A DNA stretch of 64,000 bases from Dehalococcoidia bacterium (GTDB lineage Bacteria; Chloroflexota; Dehalococcoidia; Bin125): contig JAJDTU010000005.1 of NCBI GenBank assembly GCA_022826965.1, forward strand, positions 248,001 to 312,000. The letters run 5' to 3'. Position numbers and translations under genes: made by a program. Within the stretch, counting starts at the first letter, position 1. Every line of letters starts with the position of its first letter. The notes under the pieces were generated by a model. It had not been told where the DNA came from and ran no database searches. It saw nothing but the letters and a program-made list of their open reading frames with translations. Below are positions 26,068 through 33,838 of this stretch, in pieces.

Positions 26068-27423
26068 CTAAAGGACCTCTTCCCGCCGCAAGTCGGACAA
26101 CGCCGCGCCAAAGCTGTCGATCGTCGAATCGATGTCCGCCTCTGTATGCACACACGACACGATCGCGCCCATACCCATCAGATCGACGCCCTGATTCAAC
26201 AACGCCCGCCGGAACGGCCAGAGCACCTCACTCGTGGTGGTCGGCAGAGTCGGCTGTGCGCCGCCGTGTTGGTCCCAGTCCCAGGTCACACCATCATCGG
26301 GCCGCTCAATGTCCTGGCCCAGGATGATGTGCACCAGGGACGTATCGGCCCACGCGCATCCCGGCGCCTCTGACTCGACCAGCGTGTGGTTGAGACCGCG
26401 AGCGAGCTGCGCCGCGCGCTCGTTGGCGATCGAGTTCGGATCCTCTTCCGCTACGGCCCGCAGGGCTCGCTCCCCGGCGACAGCAGAGAGCGGATTCGCG
26501 TTGAACGTCCCCGGGTGCGCGACGCGTCCGCCGCCAGCATCGAAACTGATCTGGTCGAGCAAGTCCGCACGCCCAACGACCGCCCCGCCCGGCAGACCAC
26601 CGGCAAGGATCTTGGCCAGCGTCGTCAGATCGGGACGCACGCCGATTCGTTCCTGTGCCCCGCCCCGACTCATGCGGAACCCGGTCACAACCTCGTCGAA
26701 GATCAACAGCGCCCCGTGGCGATCGGTCAGCTCTCGCAACTCTCTCGGCACCGACGGATCCAGCGGACAGGTGCCCCATGAGTAGCCCGTCGGTTCAAGA
26801 ATGACTGCGGCGTACTCTTCGCTCGCCAGCGCAGCAGCGATGCCCGTGAGGTCAGTCTGATCGAACACTGAGATCAGGCTCTGCATGGCATCGGGTTGGC
26901 CATTCGCGGCGATGTTGCCGGCCGAGGTGCGACCGGCGGCGAAAACGCTGTCGTTCCAGCCGTGGAAGTGGTTGCGCAGACGTAGCAATCGGTCGCGACC
27001 TGTCGCCGCCCGAGCCAGGCGGACGGCCATCATCGTCGCTTCGGTACCCGACGACGTGAACCTGACCTTTTCGGCGCTCGGAATCAGACGTTGGATCGCT
27101 TGTGCCCAGCGACGCTCCAGGTCGCTGGAGCCGCCCAGGTGCGTACCCCTCGCGACCTGCGCCGAGACTGCTTCGACGAGATAAGGATGGCTATGACCGA
27201 ATAGCAGCGCCCCGTGGCCCATCACGTAGTCGATGTATTCGTTGCCGTCGACGTCCCACTTGCGCGGGCCGATCGCACGGTCGACGACGATGCCGAATGG
27301 TTCGAAGTGCCGTGCGTCATGGGTGACGCCGCCGGGGAAGATCGTTCGCGCCTCCTCGGCCCGCTGCGCGGACAACGCATGCTTCGCGAAGAACTCCCGA
27401 TCGATCGCCGTCGTCCCACTCAT
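26068..27423 (-). CDS. class III (GSA-aminomutase-like) aminotransferase
   Basis: 451 residues, PLP-dependent fold type I. Features are 'FPGGVTHDARHFEPFGI', 'DVDGNEYIDYVMGHGALLFG', 'VRFTSSGTEATMMAVRLARA', 'HFHGWNDSVFA', 'LLIFDEVVTGFRMS' and the PLP lysine Lys271 in 'TTLAKILAGGLPGG'. It resembles glutamate-1-semialdehyde aminomutase, but no heme-biosynthesis genes are near and many such paralogues are transaminases. The ATG at 27423 has AGGAGG at 27430-27435 with 6-nt spacing, so the start is secure. Located upstream of gltB on the same strand, with 155 bp between. Confidence 0.87.
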   Translation of the reverse strand: MSGTTAIDREFFAKHALSAQRAEEARTIFPGGVTHDARHFEPFGIVVDRAIGPRKWDVDGNEYIDYVMGHGALLFGHSHPYLVEAVSAQVARGTHLGGSSDLERRWAQAIQRLIPSAEKVRFTSSGTEATMMAVRLARAATGRDRLLRLRNHFHGWNDSVFAAGRTSAGNIAANGQPDAMQSLISVFDQTDLTGIAAALASEEYAAVILEPTGYSWGTCPLDPSVPRELRELTDRHGALLIFDEVVTGFRMSRGGAQERIGVRPDLTTLAKILAGGLPGGAVVGRADLLDQISFDAGGGRVAHPGTFNANPLSAVAGERALRAVAEEDPNSIANERAAQLARGLNHTLVESEAPGCAWADTSLVHIILGQDIERPDDGVTWDWDQHGGAQPTLPTTTSEVLWPFRRALLNQGVDLMGMGAIVSCVHTEADIDSTIDSFGAALSDLRREEVL

Positions 27424-27520
27424 GTCATGCCTCCTCAAGACCCTGCTTTCGACACTAGCGCAACGATCCTACCCGTCATTGCCGTGCTGCCAGAAGCCAT
27501 GTTCAAACTAGAGTGACCAC

Positions 27521-28225
27521 ATGCAGAACTGGCGGATCACGCGCGGGCGGGCATTGCTCCTGCTCCTGCTCGGCATTGCCATCGTGGCAGCGCTGATCGG
27601 CGCCTATCTCGCCTACGAACGCTGGTTTCCCTGGGATCAATCCGAGATCGAGGAATGGATCGACGGCTTCGGCGTCTGGGGTCCCGTCGTCTACATCGTG
27701 ATCTTCGCCGCATCGATGCTGTTTGCGCCCTTGCCGACCGCGCCGATGCCGCTGATCGCCGCGGCCGTGTTCGGTCCCGTGCTGGGATTCGTGTACACGA
27801 TCACCGCGACTGCGATCGGTTCGACTGTCTGCTTCTGGATCGCGCGCCGGCTCGGCCGCCCCGCCTTGGGGAGGCTGACATCGCAGCGGGCGCTGGACAA
27901 GATCGACGAACTCGGAGATCGACTCGGCATTCGTCTGCTGATAGTGCTGCGATTGTTTCCAATCGCCGGGGTTGACTACGTCTCGTACGCGGCCGGCCTG
28001 ACGCAGATGCGATTTCCCACATACATCGTGATCTCAGTGCTCGCTTCGTCGCCAATCCTGATTCTCGCCGCCGTGCTCGGCGACGCGGTGCTGGAACGGA
28101 ACCGCGAACTCCTGCTCGGTGCGCTGCTGGCGATCATCGCGTTCTTTGCTCTGCCGGTGCTCTGGGTCTGGTGGCGGCAACGCCGACAGCGACGCCAGAC
28201 CCAGCCCGCGTCCACGGAGCGTTAG
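27521..28225 (+). CDS. VTT-domain (TVP38/DedA-like) membrane protein
   Basis: 234 residues with about five to six hydrophobic segments: one at residues 11-31, then 'WGPVVYIVIFAASMLFAPLP', 'IAAAVFGPVLGFVYTITAT' and others. The conserved VTT segment is 'LGIRLLIVLRLFPIAGVDYV'. This family of inner-membrane proteins is linked to lipid scrambling and undecaprenyl-phosphate recycling. A basic tail 'RQRRQRRQ' ends the protein. The flavin reductase gene follows 9 bp downstream, but no functional link is obvious. Confidence 0.85.
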   Translation: MQNWRITRGRALLLLLLGIAIVAALIGAYLAYERWFPWDQSEIEEWIDGFGVWGPVVYIVIFAASMLFAPLPTAPMPLIAAAVFGPVLGFVYTITATAIGSTVCFWIARRLGRPALGRLTSQRALDKIDELGDRLGIRLLIVLRLFPIAGVDYVSYAAGLTQMRFPTYIVISVLASSPILILAAVLGDAVLERNRELLLGALLAIIAFFALPVLWVWWRQRRQRRQTQPASTER

Positions 28226-28234
28226 CCTCCCCTC

Positions 28235-28819
28235 ATGCCGCTCTCCGACGCTCCGTCGCTACTGACTTTGATGTGGTCGCCGTTGACCCTCGTTACCTCA
28301 GCTCACGACGGCGCTCGCGGCGGACAGATCGCGGTCGGAGCGTTCGCAGCCTCAATCGTGCCGGCGCAGCCTCGGGTTCTCGTCCAGGTCCAGAAGCGTA
28401 ACCACACCAACTCGCTGATCGAAGCTTCGGGACACCTGGCGGTCCACGTCATGGCCCGCGAGCAGTGGCAGTGGGTGCGGCACTGGGGCTTCCGCTCCCA
28501 GACGGAAGTCGACAAGTTCGACGGGCTCGAATGGTTCGAGCATGGGAGCGGCTTGCCGATACTCGACGGCGTGCTCGGCTGGATGACGTGTGAGGTGGTC
28601 AACTACATGGACGGCGGCGACATGGCGATCTGGCTCGCCGACGTCACCGATGCCGCACGCAACACCCGAGCGCAGCCGATCCGCTGGCACGAGGTTCAAC
28701 AGGTCCTTCCGCCCGACTGGGCCGAGGAGTACGGTCGCAAACTGAGCCACGACGTGCCGGACTCCGGCCGTCGGATGGCGGAACTGTCGGACAACCCGCC
28801 CTGGCGTCCGGGCGGTTAG
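28235..28819 (+). CDS. flavin reductase / FMN-binding split-barrel protein
   Basis: 194 residues. Split-barrel opening 'LMWSPLTLVTSAHDGARGGQ', then 'VGAFAASIVPAQPRVLVQVQKRN', 'TNSLIEASGHLAVHVM' and 'WMTCEVVNYMDGGDMAIWLADV', the usual flavin reductase pattern. Such proteins supply FMNH2 to two-component monooxygenases or are themselves FMN-dependent oxidoreductases. A possible client in this window is the luciferase-like enzyme at 611-1618, though it is distant. Its stop overlaps the convergent enoyl-CoA hydratase gene by 4 bp (TTAG). Confidence 0.87.
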   Translation: MPLSDAPSLLTLMWSPLTLVTSAHDGARGGQIAVGAFAASIVPAQPRVLVQVQKRNHTNSLIEASGHLAVHVMAREQWQWVRHWGFRSQTEVDKFDGLEWFEHGSGLPILDGVLGWMTCEVVNYMDGGDMAIWLADVTDAARNTRAQPIRWHEVQQVLPPDWAEEYGRKLSHDVPDSGRRMAELSDNPPWRPGG

Positions 28820-29616
28820 CGGCCCTTCCAGTTCGGCGTGCGCTTCTCCGCGAAGGCCCGCGGACCCTCGATCAGGTCTTCGGACTGACCCATAATCCGC
28901 TGCTGGTGGAAGCTGTGCGTCAGGGCGGCGGGTAGCGGAAGGTCGAGGCCCTTGTAGGCGGCTTCCTTGGAGGCGCGCACCGAGATCGGAGCGCAGAGCA
29001 GGATCTCGCTGGCCCAACGTTTGGCCGTGTCCATCAGCTCCGCCGCCGGCACGACCTCATTGACCAGACCCCACTGGTGCGCGACGGGAGCCGGGATGTG
29101 GTTACCGGTCAGCATGTAGCCCATCGCGATCTTGAGCGGGATGTGACGCGGCAGACGGTGGACGCCGCCCGCGCCGGCCATCAGACCCACACGCGGCTCG
29201 GGCAGGCCAAGGCGCGCGTGATCGGCCGCGATGATGATGTCGCAGGCCATCGCCATCTCGCAGCCGCCGCCCAGCGCGAAGCCGTTGACCGCAGCAATCA
29301 TCGGCTTCGGGCACTCCCAATCGGCAGTAATCCCACCGAATCCGCCGCGCACCGGAGCGAAGCTCGGCCGCTCGTTGGCCGGCATCCGCGACATCTCGGC
29401 CGTGTACTTCAGGTCGTTGCCTGCGGAGAACGCCCGCTCGCCGGCGCCGGTCAGGATTCCAACCCAGGCAGAATCGTCCGCGGCGAAGGTGTTCCAGGCG
29501 TCCGACAGTTCTTCCGTCGTCGGCGGGTGAATCGAGTTCATCCGCTCGGGCCGGTTGATGGTGATCGTGACAATGTTGCCGTCTTGCTCGTACTTGATGA
29601 ACTCGTAATCCGCCAT
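28816..29616 (-). CDS. enoyl-CoA hydratase/isomerase family protein
   Basis: 266-residue crotonase. Oxyanion-hole segments 'RAFSAGNDLKY' and 'VNGFALGGGCEMAMACD' are intact. The two catalytic glutamates (144 and 164 in rat mitochondrial hydratase) are present as Glu120 in 'GGGCE' and Glu140 in 'GLPEPRVGLM', 20 residues apart. Hydration of a trans-2-enoyl-CoA is therefore credible. The ATG at 29616 gives 'MADYEFIKYEQDGNIVTITI'; upstream in-frame sequence is non-family. Downstream of the SDR gene (56 bp), which could oxidise the resulting 3-hydroxyacyl-CoA. Confidence 0.92.
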   Translation of the reverse strand: MADYEFIKYEQDGNIVTITINRPERMNSIHPPTTEELSDAWNTFAADDSAWVGILTGAGERAFSAGNDLKYTAEMSRMPANERPSFAPVRGGFGGITADWECPKPMIAAVNGFALGGGCEMAMACDIIIAADHARLGLPEPRVGLMAGAGGVHRLPRHIPLKIAMGYMLTGNHIPAPVAHQWGLVNEVVPAAELMDTAKRWASEILLCAPISVRASKEAAYKGLDLPLPAALTHSFHQQRIMGQSEDLIEGPRAFAEKRTPNWKGR

Positions 29617-29672
29617 GTATCTACCCCTGTCAGGTGTCTCGTGCTGTTTGGTTCGCGCTCGGTCTCGAGGGA

Positions 29673-30494
29673 CTAGTGCTGGACGCAGGTCCCGCCGTCG
29701 ACATTGTACGACTGGCCCGTAATCCACTCGCCCTGGGCCGAGCAAAGGAATGCCGTGATGTAGGCGATGTCCTCACCCTCGCCGGCGCGGCCCATCGGAA
29801 TGCGCGTGTCGATTGCGCGCTGCCAGAACTCGCCCCTGCCCATGTCGTCCATGCGCGACGTGTCGATAATGCCGGGACAGATCGCGTTCACCCGAACGCC
29901 GTGCTGCCCGATTTCCTGCGCCATCGAAGCCGTCAATGCCTGCAATCCGGCCTTTGACGACGCATAGGCCGCCGTGTTCGGCCCCAACATCTTGCCGGCG
30001 ATCGATGAGATGTTGATGATCACGCCGCCCTCGCCCTGCTCAATCAGCTTCCGTCCAAAGACCTGGCTCATGTAGAACGCGCCGTTGAGATTCACATCCA
30101 GCACGACTCGCCAGAGCTCCGGGTCGAGCTCGACCACGGGCACTCGGTCCGAGCCACGCGCGGCTCCGGCGTTGTTGATCACGAAGTCGACCCGACCAAA
30201 CTCGGACAACGTGGTGTCGAGCAGGTCCTCGACCGCTTCATAGTCGGCCACGTCGGACACGAGCGGCAGCGCACGCCGACCCTCCGCGCGTACCTCGTCG
30301 GCGACCGAATCGATGTCGCGCCAACCGGCGGCCTTCTCGTCGTCGGGATAGTTCTCGGGAGCGCGTCCCGTGCCAGTCAGCACGATGTCGCAGCCCTGCC
30401 TCGCCAGTTCGACCGCGATCGGCCGACCAATGCTGCGCATTCGACCGGCACCTGTGACCACTGCGACCTTGTCGCCAAGCCCACTCAACTGCAT
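29673..30494 (-). CDS. SDR-family oxidoreductase
   Basis: 273 residues, classical short-chain dehydrogenase. Nucleotide site 'VAVVTGAGRMRSIGRPIAVE', 'NNAGAARG', catalytic serine in 'IINISSIAGKM', Tyr177 and Lys181 in 'YASSK', and 'VNAICPGIIDTSR'. An enlarged loop with 'ENYPDDEKAAGW' follows strand 2. The C-terminal 'GEWITGQSYNVDGG' is typical. Probable substrate is a 3-hydroxyacyl-CoA or alcohol, inferred from the adjacent enoyl-CoA hydratase gene on the same strand. Confidence 0.92.
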   Translation of the reverse strand: MQLSGLGDKVAVVTGAGRMRSIGRPIAVELARQGCDIVLTGTGRAPENYPDDEKAAGWRDIDSVADEVRAEGRRALPLVSDVADYEAVEDLLDTTLSEFGRVDFVINNAGAARGSDRVPVVELDPELWRVVLDVNLNGAFYMSQVFGRKLIEQGEGGVIINISSIAGKMLGPNTAAYASSKAGLQALTASMAQEIGQHGVRVNAICPGIIDTSRMDDMGRGEFWQRAIDTRIPMGRAGEGEDIAYITAFLCSAQGEWITGQSYNVDGGTCVQH

Positions 30495-30545
30495 GTCCCC
30501 TCCTGTTCATCGCTGGGGAAGTACGCCGCGAGGCTAGCAGCCGAC

Positions 30546-30938
30546 CTACTCGCCTTCCTCAGCTTCTTCGTCGTCATCGACGTCCTCGCCCTCGTCGTCG
30601 TAGAACTCCTCCGACTCCGCCAGGCCCTTGATGTCGCCCAGGATCTGCTCCAGGTGCGGTCCATTGCCGGCCCCGCGAATCAGTGTGAGCAACGGCCCCA
30701 GGAAGCCCGAGAACTCAAGCACCGCCTCGGCGCGGGTCATGCCGCCACCCGCCCGCTCGACGCGGAAGTCGTACCGAGCTCCGGTCAGCGCAGTGGACCA
30801 GTTGATCGCGTAGTGGCGGGGCGACTCGCTCACGATTTCCTTGAAGGCGCCCTCGGTGACGGCCATCTCCAGCACCTCAAGGGTCGCCTCGAACACGTCA
30901 ATCGGCTCAGCCTCAATCTCGATCTCGCGAAGCGTCAT
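30546..30938 (-). CDS. SRPBCC-like small protein with acidic tail
   Basis: 130 residues. The body resembles a START/polyketide-cyclase (SRPBCC) fold: 'REIEIEAEPIDVFEATLEVLE', 'YAINWSTALTGARYDFRVER', 'AEAVLEFSGFLGPLLTLIRG' and a C-terminal helix. The last 17 residues are almost all Asp and Glu ('DDEGEDVDDDEEAEEGE'). The assignment is by pattern and modest in certainty. The ATG overlaps the stop of the GIY-YIG nuclease gene (ATGA), so the two are translationally coupled. The SDR gene lies 51 bp downstream on the same strand. Confidence 0.6.
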   Translation of the reverse strand: MTLREIEIEAEPIDVFEATLEVLEMAVTEGAFKEIVSESPRHYAINWSTALTGARYDFRVERAGGGMTRAEAVLEFSGFLGPLLTLIRGAGNGPHLEQILGDIKGLAESEEFYDDEGEDVDDDEEAEEGE

Positions 30939-31816
30939 TCGTCATCTCCCCGCACCACGTTTCCAAGGGTTCGACCACCTTTGGTTCTCCACTCGCGATA
31001 AGGAGTGGGTGCGCGTCCTGTTAGCGCACTGGTCGCCGCGGACGGTGAGGAGAAAACGTAGTCACGGCTGAGGACATAGTGGTCTCCATCTTCTACGAAG
31101 ACCTTGTCATCGATCAACGATTGTCGCCTGGAGACTTCGCCACGGAACTCTGGCCGAGTCAGAAATGAGGGCACTGGTGCCCCATGGGCCTGCGAGCCCT
31201 TTAATACCAGGAACTCATTGGGACTCTCGACCCGAGCACTCGCCTTGATGCCTCTGACGTCAAGGAAGAAGAGTTGCTCTCGTAAATCATCGTTCGGTGG
31301 AACGTGAGTTGATGAGCGAAATGCTGTCACGCCGAGCACCTCGATGCAGGTCAGCATGTCGTCAATAGAGCGATACGCGTCCGCGCTGTCAGCCTCTGAG
31401 ATGATTGGAGCGGAAGGTTCGTTTCGATTCTGAAGGTCGGACCTGCCACGGTCTTTGGCGATCCGAATCAGTTCAGATTCGATGAACCTCGCGTGTGCGC
31501 TGTTGAATGCGCTGTCTTTGCTAGTAAAGGCTGCCGCGTCCGTCCAGAAGTCCTTCTCGGAGTCATGACTCAGTAATCGAGTCATGACATTGTCTGATTG
31601 TCCGATGTAGATCCTCGGAGAGTCCACGCGATCATCGCGCTCCCACAGCACGTAGACGCCCGTGCGGTTCACTTCGTCGCGGGCCCGCGCTTTAGCCAGC
31701 AAGAGACGAGGAAATGCGATGCCTTGACCAGTCCATCCCGGACGCTCGACCACTTTGAGACCCTGTGGGTCGCCATCCGGAAAGTAAAGACGCACCGAGA
31801 AACCGCGTGCCGGCAT
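30935..31816 (-). CDS. GIY-YIG nuclease-domain protein with DUF4357
   Basis: 293 residues. GIY-YIG core: 'TGVYVLWE' (53-55), 'RIYIGQS' (70-72), Arg80 in 'NVMTRLLSH' and metal Glu113 in 'FIESELIR', so catalytic residues are in place. The C-terminus 'VFSSPSAATSALTGRA' then 'EWRTKGGRTL' fits DUF4357. Such proteins are common in accessory or defence neighbourhoods, function unknown. The ATG at 31816 has GGGGG about 8 nt upstream; a longer frame extends to 31870. Base composition is lower in GC than neighbours (47% and 55% in two 60-base stretches counted, against 70% in a CaiB stretch), suggesting recent acquisition. Confidence 0.83.
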   Translation of the reverse strand: MPARGFSVRLYFPDGDPQGLKVVERPGWTGQGIAFPRLLLAKARARDEVNRTGVYVLWERDDRVDSPRIYIGQSDNVMTRLLSHDSEKDFWTDAAAFTSKDSAFNSAHARFIESELIRIAKDRGRSDLQNRNEPSAPIISEADSADAYRSIDDMLTCIEVLGVTAFRSSTHVPPNDDLREQLFFLDVRGIKASARVESPNEFLVLKGSQAHGAPVPSFLTRPEFRGEVSRRQSLIDDKVFVEDGDHYVLSRDYVFSSPSAATSALTGRAPTPYREWRTKGGRTLGNVVRGDDE

Positions 31817-31829
31817 ACCATGACCCCCA

Positions 31830-32858
31830 GTGACACAGCCTAAGGCCCGCACCGCCGATCTCGATTCCATCCCTGACCTCGACCGCGACGAGCAGGCCGC
31901 CTACGACGCCGGGCTCGAAGTCCGCGCCGACGCCGAATCCCGTTCCCCTGGGTGGATCGAACGAACCGTCAAGGTCGCGCTGAACACGAACCATGGATTC
32001 CCCCGCGGCGAAGCTCGGATTGCCTTGCAACTGGGGCCGCCCGACGAGGTCGTCGCCGCCCTCCTCCCTGCATTGCTCTCCCCGAACAAGCGGATGCGGC
32101 GGCGGTCGATGACGCTGCTGCCGCGGCTCGACCCGGACGAGGTCTGCCGACAGCTCGATCCCGTACTCGAGACCGGGGCTCGCAAGTCGCGGCGAGCGGC
32201 TTGCGTCGCGTTGGCGGCGATCGGTGCGCCCGCCGAACCGTTGCTCAAGCGCCTGCTGGAGGATTCGGACGAAACAATCCGCAATCGCGCAGCACGCGCT
32301 CTTGAGGCAATCGCCGCCCGACCGCCGGAAGCAGCGGACCGCACGCGGTCGTCGGTTCGACCGTTCGGATTGCCCTATCGGGATGCGCCGCCTCCTCGAC
32401 CGCGTTCGTTTGCCGTTGCCGCGTTCAACTTCTCCTACGGCGTCAACATGGGCACGCTGATCCGCAGCGCCGAGGCGGCGGGTGCAGAGGCGGTCTGGAT
32501 TATCGGCCGCGATTTCTACTACCGACCTTCAACCAAGGGCACCGACTGGTGGCTGCCGGTCGTCACCATTGAGTCGCCCGCCGCGTGCCTCGAACTTGCC
32601 CACGACCAGGGCTTCGAAATCGTCGCGCTGCAGCAAGGAGAAGAGGCCCGACCGATCTGGGAGGCGGAGTGGCCTGAGCGTCCGCTGATCGTCGCGGGCA
32701 ACGAGGGTGACGGCTTGCCGCAGCACTTCATTGACGCCGCCGCGCTGCAGCTCGAGCTGCCCGTAGTCGGCAACATCGACAGCCTCAATGTCGCGGTCGC
32801 CACGTCGGTCGCCATGTTCGCGTTTCGCGGCTGGCAAGCCCGGCAATCGAAGCGATGA
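31830..32858 (+). CDS. HEAT-repeat / SPOUT RNA methyltransferase fusion
   Basis: 342 residues. The N-terminal half has helical repeats of HEAT type at about residues 65-165 ('PDEVVAALLPALLSPNKRMR', 'RRAACVALAAIGAPAEPLLK', 'DETIRNRAARALEAIAA'). The C-terminal half is a TrmH-like SPOUT domain ('GVNMGTLIRSAEAAGAEAVW', 'PLIVAGNEGDGLP', 'VVGNIDSLNVAVATSVAMF'). HEAT repeats may bind RNA or protein; RNA 2'-O-methylation is the expected reaction. The start is GTG at 31830, the first possible in frame and only 13 bp from the divergent GIY-YIG start. No good ribosome-binding site is seen. Overlaps the next gene by ATGA. Confidence 0.85.
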   Translation: MTQPKARTADLDSIPDLDRDEQAAYDAGLEVRADAESRSPGWIERTVKVALNTNHGFPRGEARIALQLGPPDEVVAALLPALLSPNKRMRRRSMTLLPRLDPDEVCRQLDPVLETGARKSRRAACVALAAIGAPAEPLLKRLLEDSDETIRNRAARALEAIAARPPEAADRTRSSVRPFGLPYRDAPPPRPRSFAVAAFNFSYGVNMGTLIRSAEAAGAEAVWIIGRDFYYRPSTKGTDWWLPVVTIESPAACLELAHDQGFEIVALQQGEEARPIWEAEWPERPLIVAGNEGDGLPQHFIDAAALQLELPVVGNIDSLNVAVATSVAMFAFRGWQARQSKR

Positions 32859-33784
32859 CTCGGAGCTTCACCCGCCGCACCTTGATGCGCGCCGCCGCGG
32901 TCGGCGCTATTGCGGCCGCCGTTGGACCGCGACTCCCGACGCTCGCGCGAGAAACTGACGAAATCTCGCTTCTCGCCGGATGGAACGGACACACCTGGTG
33001 CGGACCAGACACGCCGATCCACGAAGCGGTCGGGTCGCTCCCGCTGAAGATTGCCCATGGATGGGACATCGAGAGTCAGAGATGGACATCGTACGCCCCA
33101 AACACGCCGGTCAATAGCATCGGCGTTCTCCGACACGGTCAGCCGCTGCTGATGCTGCTGAACTCCGACGCCGTCTGGCGGCAGCCGGGATTCCGCGGAC
33201 CGCTTCCGGAGCCGACGGGGTTGCCGGTCGGCTGGTCGTTCGTGGGCTGGTCGGGTCTGCACGAGCCGGTCTGGACGGCGCTCGGGACGGAGCCGTTTGG
33301 TCCCGTCGCGGAGGCGCTTCGCTGGAACTCCGAGTACCAGCAATGGATCTCGTACGCGCCGGGCGAGTCGGCCCAACAACTGTTCGCCGTGCTTCATCCC
33401 GGCGACGCAGTCTGGCTGCGGATGCGGGTCGCCGGCGCTCGCTGGAATCCGGCCGCCGGCATTGTTCCCGCCGACCTCGCCTCTCGGGTCGTCCCCGGCG
33501 AGATCACCTACTATCACCCGTCTCTGGCCGGCGGTCCGATGTTCTGCCCGCCGCACAATCGATATGATCCGTTCGATCCGGCTATCGCTGCAGCGGTCAC
33601 CTGGCCTTGCGGCACGAGGCTGCGGATCTGGCGAGACGAGCGTTACGTGGACGTGATCATCCAGGACACCGGTCTGCTGGGCCACAACCACGTCGACCTC
33701 TCGGAGGCGGCCTTTCAGCGGCTCGCCATCCTTCCTGAAGGGCGTGTAAGCGTTCTGATCGAAGTTCTCGCAGGGCCCGAATGA
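32855..33784 (+). CDS. Tat-exported protein with duplicated repeat and RlpA-like double-psi barrel
   Basis: 309 residues. A twin-arginine signal is visible: 'FTRRTLMRAAAVGAIAAAVG', cleavage likely near residue 30. Two related segments of about 75 residues follow, each with a 'GW' opening and a 'W.SYAP' core ('SQRWTSYAPNTP' and 'YQQWISYAPGES'). The C-terminal ~85 residues ('GEITYYHP', 'WPCGTRLRIWRDERYVDVII', 'GLLGHNHVDLSEAAFQRLA') match an RlpA-like double-psi beta-barrel, including the D-rich and H-V-D-L-S motifs. Probably an extracytoplasmic cell-surface or wall-binding protein. Overlaps the SPOUT gene by ATGA. Confidence 0.8.
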   Translation: MTRSFTRRTLMRAAAVGAIAAAVGPRLPTLARETDEISLLAGWNGHTWCGPDTPIHEAVGSLPLKIAHGWDIESQRWTSYAPNTPVNSIGVLRHGQPLLMLLNSDAVWRQPGFRGPLPEPTGLPVGWSFVGWSGLHEPVWTALGTEPFGPVAEALRWNSEYQQWISYAPGESAQQLFAVLHPGDAVWLRMRVAGARWNPAAGIVPADLASRVVPGEITYYHPSLAGGPMFCPPHNRYDPFDPAIAAAVTWPCGTRLRIWRDERYVDVIIQDTGLLGHNHVDLSEAAFQRLAILPEGRVSVLIEVLAGPE

Positions 33785-33838
33785 CGGAAGGCTGAACGCA
33801 CCGTTGCGGCATACCTTGGGCGCGATGGAGACCGAAGC

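Noticed and set aside
26068-27423. Heme biosynthesis hemL
   Set aside because: The class III aminotransferase looks like GSA aminomutase, but no other heme genes are near and paralogues are common, so a gene symbol was withheld.
28816-29616. Loss of catalytic Glu in this crotonase
   Set aside because: A first alignment misplaced the second Glu; re-checking with the 20-residue spacing showed both Glu are present here, unlike the gene at 39325.
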